The notes beneath the pieces are model-generated. The model did not search any database, was not told where the DNA came from, and was given only the letters and a program-made list of their open reading frames with translations. The translations under genes and the position numbers were made by a program. Shown piece by piece: positions 61,031-64,000 of a stretch of DNA of 64,000 nucleotides; position 1 is the stretch's first letter; each line of letters starts with the position of its first letter. Source of the DNA: Struthio camelus (lineage: Eukaryota; Chordata; Aves; Struthioniformes; Struthionidae); the NCBI RefSeq assembly GCF_040807025.1, contig NC_090943.1:28797213-28861212 (forward strand), written 5' to 3'.

Positions 61031-63264
61031 CGTTTGGACTGTGTTTCATACATTATTTTCAAATGAATACCATGGATTAGAATGCATTTATGCTAGGGTA
61101 ACAGCGCTCTCTAGTTTCCTGCTCACCAAAGATTTGTATCTACTTTGTACAGTTTCATGCTTTGCATGCACATTTTCCACTTGTGAGAGTCTTAGGTCTC
61201 ACAGGAATGTTTTCTGTTGTAAAAACGGATAATATTCCTAGCTATGGGAAATGCGTTAGTTTATGCAAAATAGAGACAAATATGGTCTATAATAGACACG
61301 AATCATTTCTTCCAGCAGAAAACTCAATATATAATAGTTTCAATAGTAATGGTACTCCCACTCTATAAAGCTATTTTTTAAAACCAGGAATTATCGATTT
61401 ACCTTTCAAACTGAAAGACTGTTTTGCAGTCTTGGACTCAAGAATAACTGGTTACTAGACAAGTATTAGATCTTGCCTATTTATCGGAGAAAAATGTATT
61501 ACTTATAATTAATTATACCTACTGATTAATGCCATGTGTAATACTATTTGATGAACCTTTTGCTAATCACAGCAGAGATAACTACAAAGAGGACAACATA
61601 GGAACTCATGCAAAAAAAGATTTTGAGGCTTGTGAAACGGTAACTATAGTTTTACTGTACTACGTGTTGTTAGAAGAACAGCATGTAAAAATCGCCAGAA
61701 CACTAAAAAGTGATAAAATCTGTAGAATTTCGTATCTCCTACTAACTTTGAATATACTTATATTTCTTTTCAGACGAACTCAATGATGTCACACTGGCTG
61801 GATGCCATTCTAGGAGAAATCAAGTACTGGCTTTTAAAGGAGGGAGATGCTGTATCTTTTTTGTTTTTCTGCTTATAGAAATTTGCACTGCCATCATTTT
61901 CTCGGACTGTTTTTTGTTACTTTTTCATTAGACATTGGGCACTTTGTGCTTATTGATTCTTATATTTAGTCCAGTCTGTGTAAATATGCTGCTGCTATAC
62001 TTCTGTAACTTTGTGGCTTTATTACTCTTGAAAGTAACAATTAGTTCTGTGATTTTCAGGCTTTAATTGTAGTAAACCTCTTTACATGCCGTAGTTGTTC
62101 TTGCTGTTAAATGCTCATACAAGTGGTTTGTAAAATGCATACTCAAATAATTTAATATTGATTAAATATTAATATCCTGTAAGTTATTATAAAAGGGTAG
62201 TAAGTCTTTATTGACTCATAAATGGTCTTGCATGGCTTTTAGTCAAACTGAGGCTAAACACTGTTGTTTGTATCTTACGTGCTTTACTGCTGCCACTAAA
62301 AAAATGATCATGAGATGATACTACCTCTATGATAACGTTAGTGGAGTAGTTCTGTGTATGTTTTGTACAGCAGAGAAGTTTGCACAAACACTGTTACTAT
62401 TTTTAAAATAATATAAATGGCCTTCCAAAGATCTATTTCACACACTGCCAGGAAAAAGAACCTGCTGGGAGGATATTAGGGGCAGGATTCATCTCACCCA
62501 GTTTTAGATATTTACAATGAAGATTTCTAGAGTTTAACTAATCACTCAGGGCTCACACTATCATCATTGGAGAAAAACTGGTGATTCTGAGGCACAGTTA
62601 ATCTAGCTCTTATTTGGATATCTGCTTTAGGAGACGAAGAATCGCATCCTAGGCTAGCCAGACTGTATTGGTTAGTCCTGCACTGGCAGTAGTGGACGCC
62701 TCTGCATCTTCATTGTGACTAGCCAGATTTAGTGAGATGAGTCCAGTAGATGACCAAGCTGGTGAATGCAGCCTTCAAAAGCCTTGGCTCTCCTTTTGCA
62801 CATGCCCCGGTGGCTGTCAGCCTGACAGGTCTGATGGCCTGCCCTTTCCTGATTAAGTGGAATTGGCTGTGTTTCTAAGTCTGAGAGAGGACTCTGGGGC
62901 ATGTTTAATGCATACAGGGAAAAGTGACATCTCCTTGAAATGCAGCAGTCAGTTTCATTAAAAATCACGCCAGCAGGAGCAGACTCCTTTATGCAGGAGC
63001 TCTAAGAAAGAAGAATTCCCACAGCGTATGGGAGGTGCAGGCAAACGTTCTCCTCTGGGCAAGGTAGCTCACAGCCACGTGTCCTGTTACAGCTCAAGAA
63101 CCTTTCTCTTAGCACGTGGGCTGAAAGCTGTTCTGGAATGGGAGGACTCCCCTTTTAAAACTGCGTCACTTGGCAGTAAAGTGGGCCAAATGAAACAAAA
63201 TTTTATCTTAAGATTACACATCTTACCTGGAAGAGGAGAGTCACAGGCTGCTGCCCTGCTAGGA
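61031..63264. other. AT-rich DNA, nothing recognised
   Basis: A TTTCTTTTCAG at 61773 precedes about 50 open codons, but they match no known protein and there is no donor in frame. Not called as an exon. Confidence 0.45.
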
Positions 63265-63418
63265 GAACTATTTCGATATTTTATACGTTGTTCAGTGTGC
63301 TAGGTCACATGCATTCCTTCTTCCAGGTGGGCAATTTCATTGAACTATTTCGATATTTTATACGTTGTTCAGTGTGCTAGGCCATATGCATTCCTTCTTC
63401 CAGGTGGGCAATTTCATT
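63265..63418 (+). repeat. 77-bp tandem duplication, nearly identical copies
   Basis: Copies 63265-63341 and 63342-63418 both start GAACTATTTCGATATTTTAT and end GGGCAATTTCATT. Only two differences were seen, in TAGGTCACATGC against TAGGCCATATGC. This is a recent event. Confidence 0.95.
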
Positions 63419-63419
63419 G

Positions 63420-64000
63420 CTTCTGTGCAAACTGTGCTCCTTACCCTTTCCCTCTGACCAATGTGTGGAAGGTTAGGTTATCATAGGCCTTGCGCTGTCA
63501 CTGTGCACCACAGAGAATTTTACCAGTAAATCTTTTTTATTGTTTGCCGCGATCTCCCTTCCTGTGGCATGTAATTTGGCACACAAAATAGTGATTATTA
63601 GAAATTTGTTCCCAGGAATGAATACAGCATGTTAACTCCATGGTTAATGCCAAGTACAGTGCTGAATAAATCAGCGCACTGCCTCACTGCTGTCTGCTGA
63701 CTTGCTGACATCTGAGAAAGGTGGTTACATATTCTCAGTGTTCAGTTTGTTCTAAAATCATACATAGCAAATTTGCAGCTCATTGGAAGGTTGATAGCTG
63801 TTTAGGGGGCTAAGGAATTACTGTAATATATGCAGGAAGAAAGTGACTTGAGGTGATTTTCTGTCTGTGTAATTCAAAACAGCAACGTTCTTCAGATGAA
63901 ATTTAATATGTCATCTTTATTGTATATAAGATCTGTTTTGTTAAAAATAGGACAGAGTTATAATAGAACATAATCACCTTGACTGGAGCTTTGTAAAGAA
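63420..64000. other. Right edge of window, nothing recognised
   Basis: AT-rich sequence with no exon, repeat array or named element visible. Confidence 0.5.

Noticed and set aside
61773..61935. Possible exon after TTTCTTTTCAG with about 50 open codons
   Set aside because: The translation is not recognised, becomes a low-complexity Phe/Leu/Ile stretch and ends in a stop with no donor.
50060..64000. Search for the first coding exon of DYNC1I1
   Set aside because: No segment encoding an MSDKSD-type start or the charged coiled-coil that follows was found.
1..64000. CRISPR arrays, operons, endogenous virus genes
   Set aside because: The window is vertebrate nuclear DNA. The repeats seen are microsatellites, minisatellites and retrotransposon scraps, and no retroviral or other viral gene was recognised.

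Overview
The window is nuclear DNA from a bird. It has an intron-rich vertebrate gene, two CpG islands, and a chicken-repeat-1 (CR1) retrotransposon copy ending in the avian ATTCTGTG octamer tail. Older, decayed repeats of the kind shared by reptiles and birds are also present. There is no sign of bacterial, organellar or viral organisation, and most open frames in the window are chance frames.

The one gene that can be read with confidence is PDK4 (pyruvate dehydrogenase kinase 4), on the minus strand. All eleven coding exons were located by hand between 14115 and 6654. Every splice junction has GT/AG ends and all phases agree. The exons join to a 415-residue protein, against 411 in human from recall, with no stop or frameshift. 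The N-box, G1 and G2 ATP-lid motifs and the C-terminal DW motif are present. The 3' UTR probably runs to about 4110. The start codon sits in a CpG island (about 13770-14820) with a TATA-like box, GC boxes and, 240 bp further up, an overlapping ERR half-site and FOXO site. This fits a fasting-induced kinase that blocks pyruvate oxidation in mitochondria.

Layout: 1-4100, AT-rich flank past the PDK4 3' end, with a possible MIR scrap and a hairpin. 4110-14265, PDK4. 14300-26250, upstream intergenic DNA with a 176-bp diverged tandem duplication, a CpG-rich patch with a C/EBP-like site and a pentanucleotide array. 26275-26900, 5'-truncated CR1. 28080-31200, a strongly decayed tandem array with a TTAGGG-like core, which is the most unusual structure in the window. 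31200-48600, gene-poor DNA with ancient repeat scraps and a (TG)29 microsatellite. 48610-49065, a G-rich minisatellite that abuts a second CpG island (49060-49990). 50050-64000, AT-rich DNA with two recent short tandem duplications and no recognised exon.

In amniotes the gene upstream of PDK4 and divergent from it is DYNC1I1 (recalled synteny). The second CpG island, which carries a plus-strand splice donor, is therefore a reasonable candidate for its first, non-coding exon. I found no DYNC1I1 coding exon here. I found no convincing new biological system. The best leads are the decayed telomere-like array, the composite FOXO/ERR site and the repeat structures.
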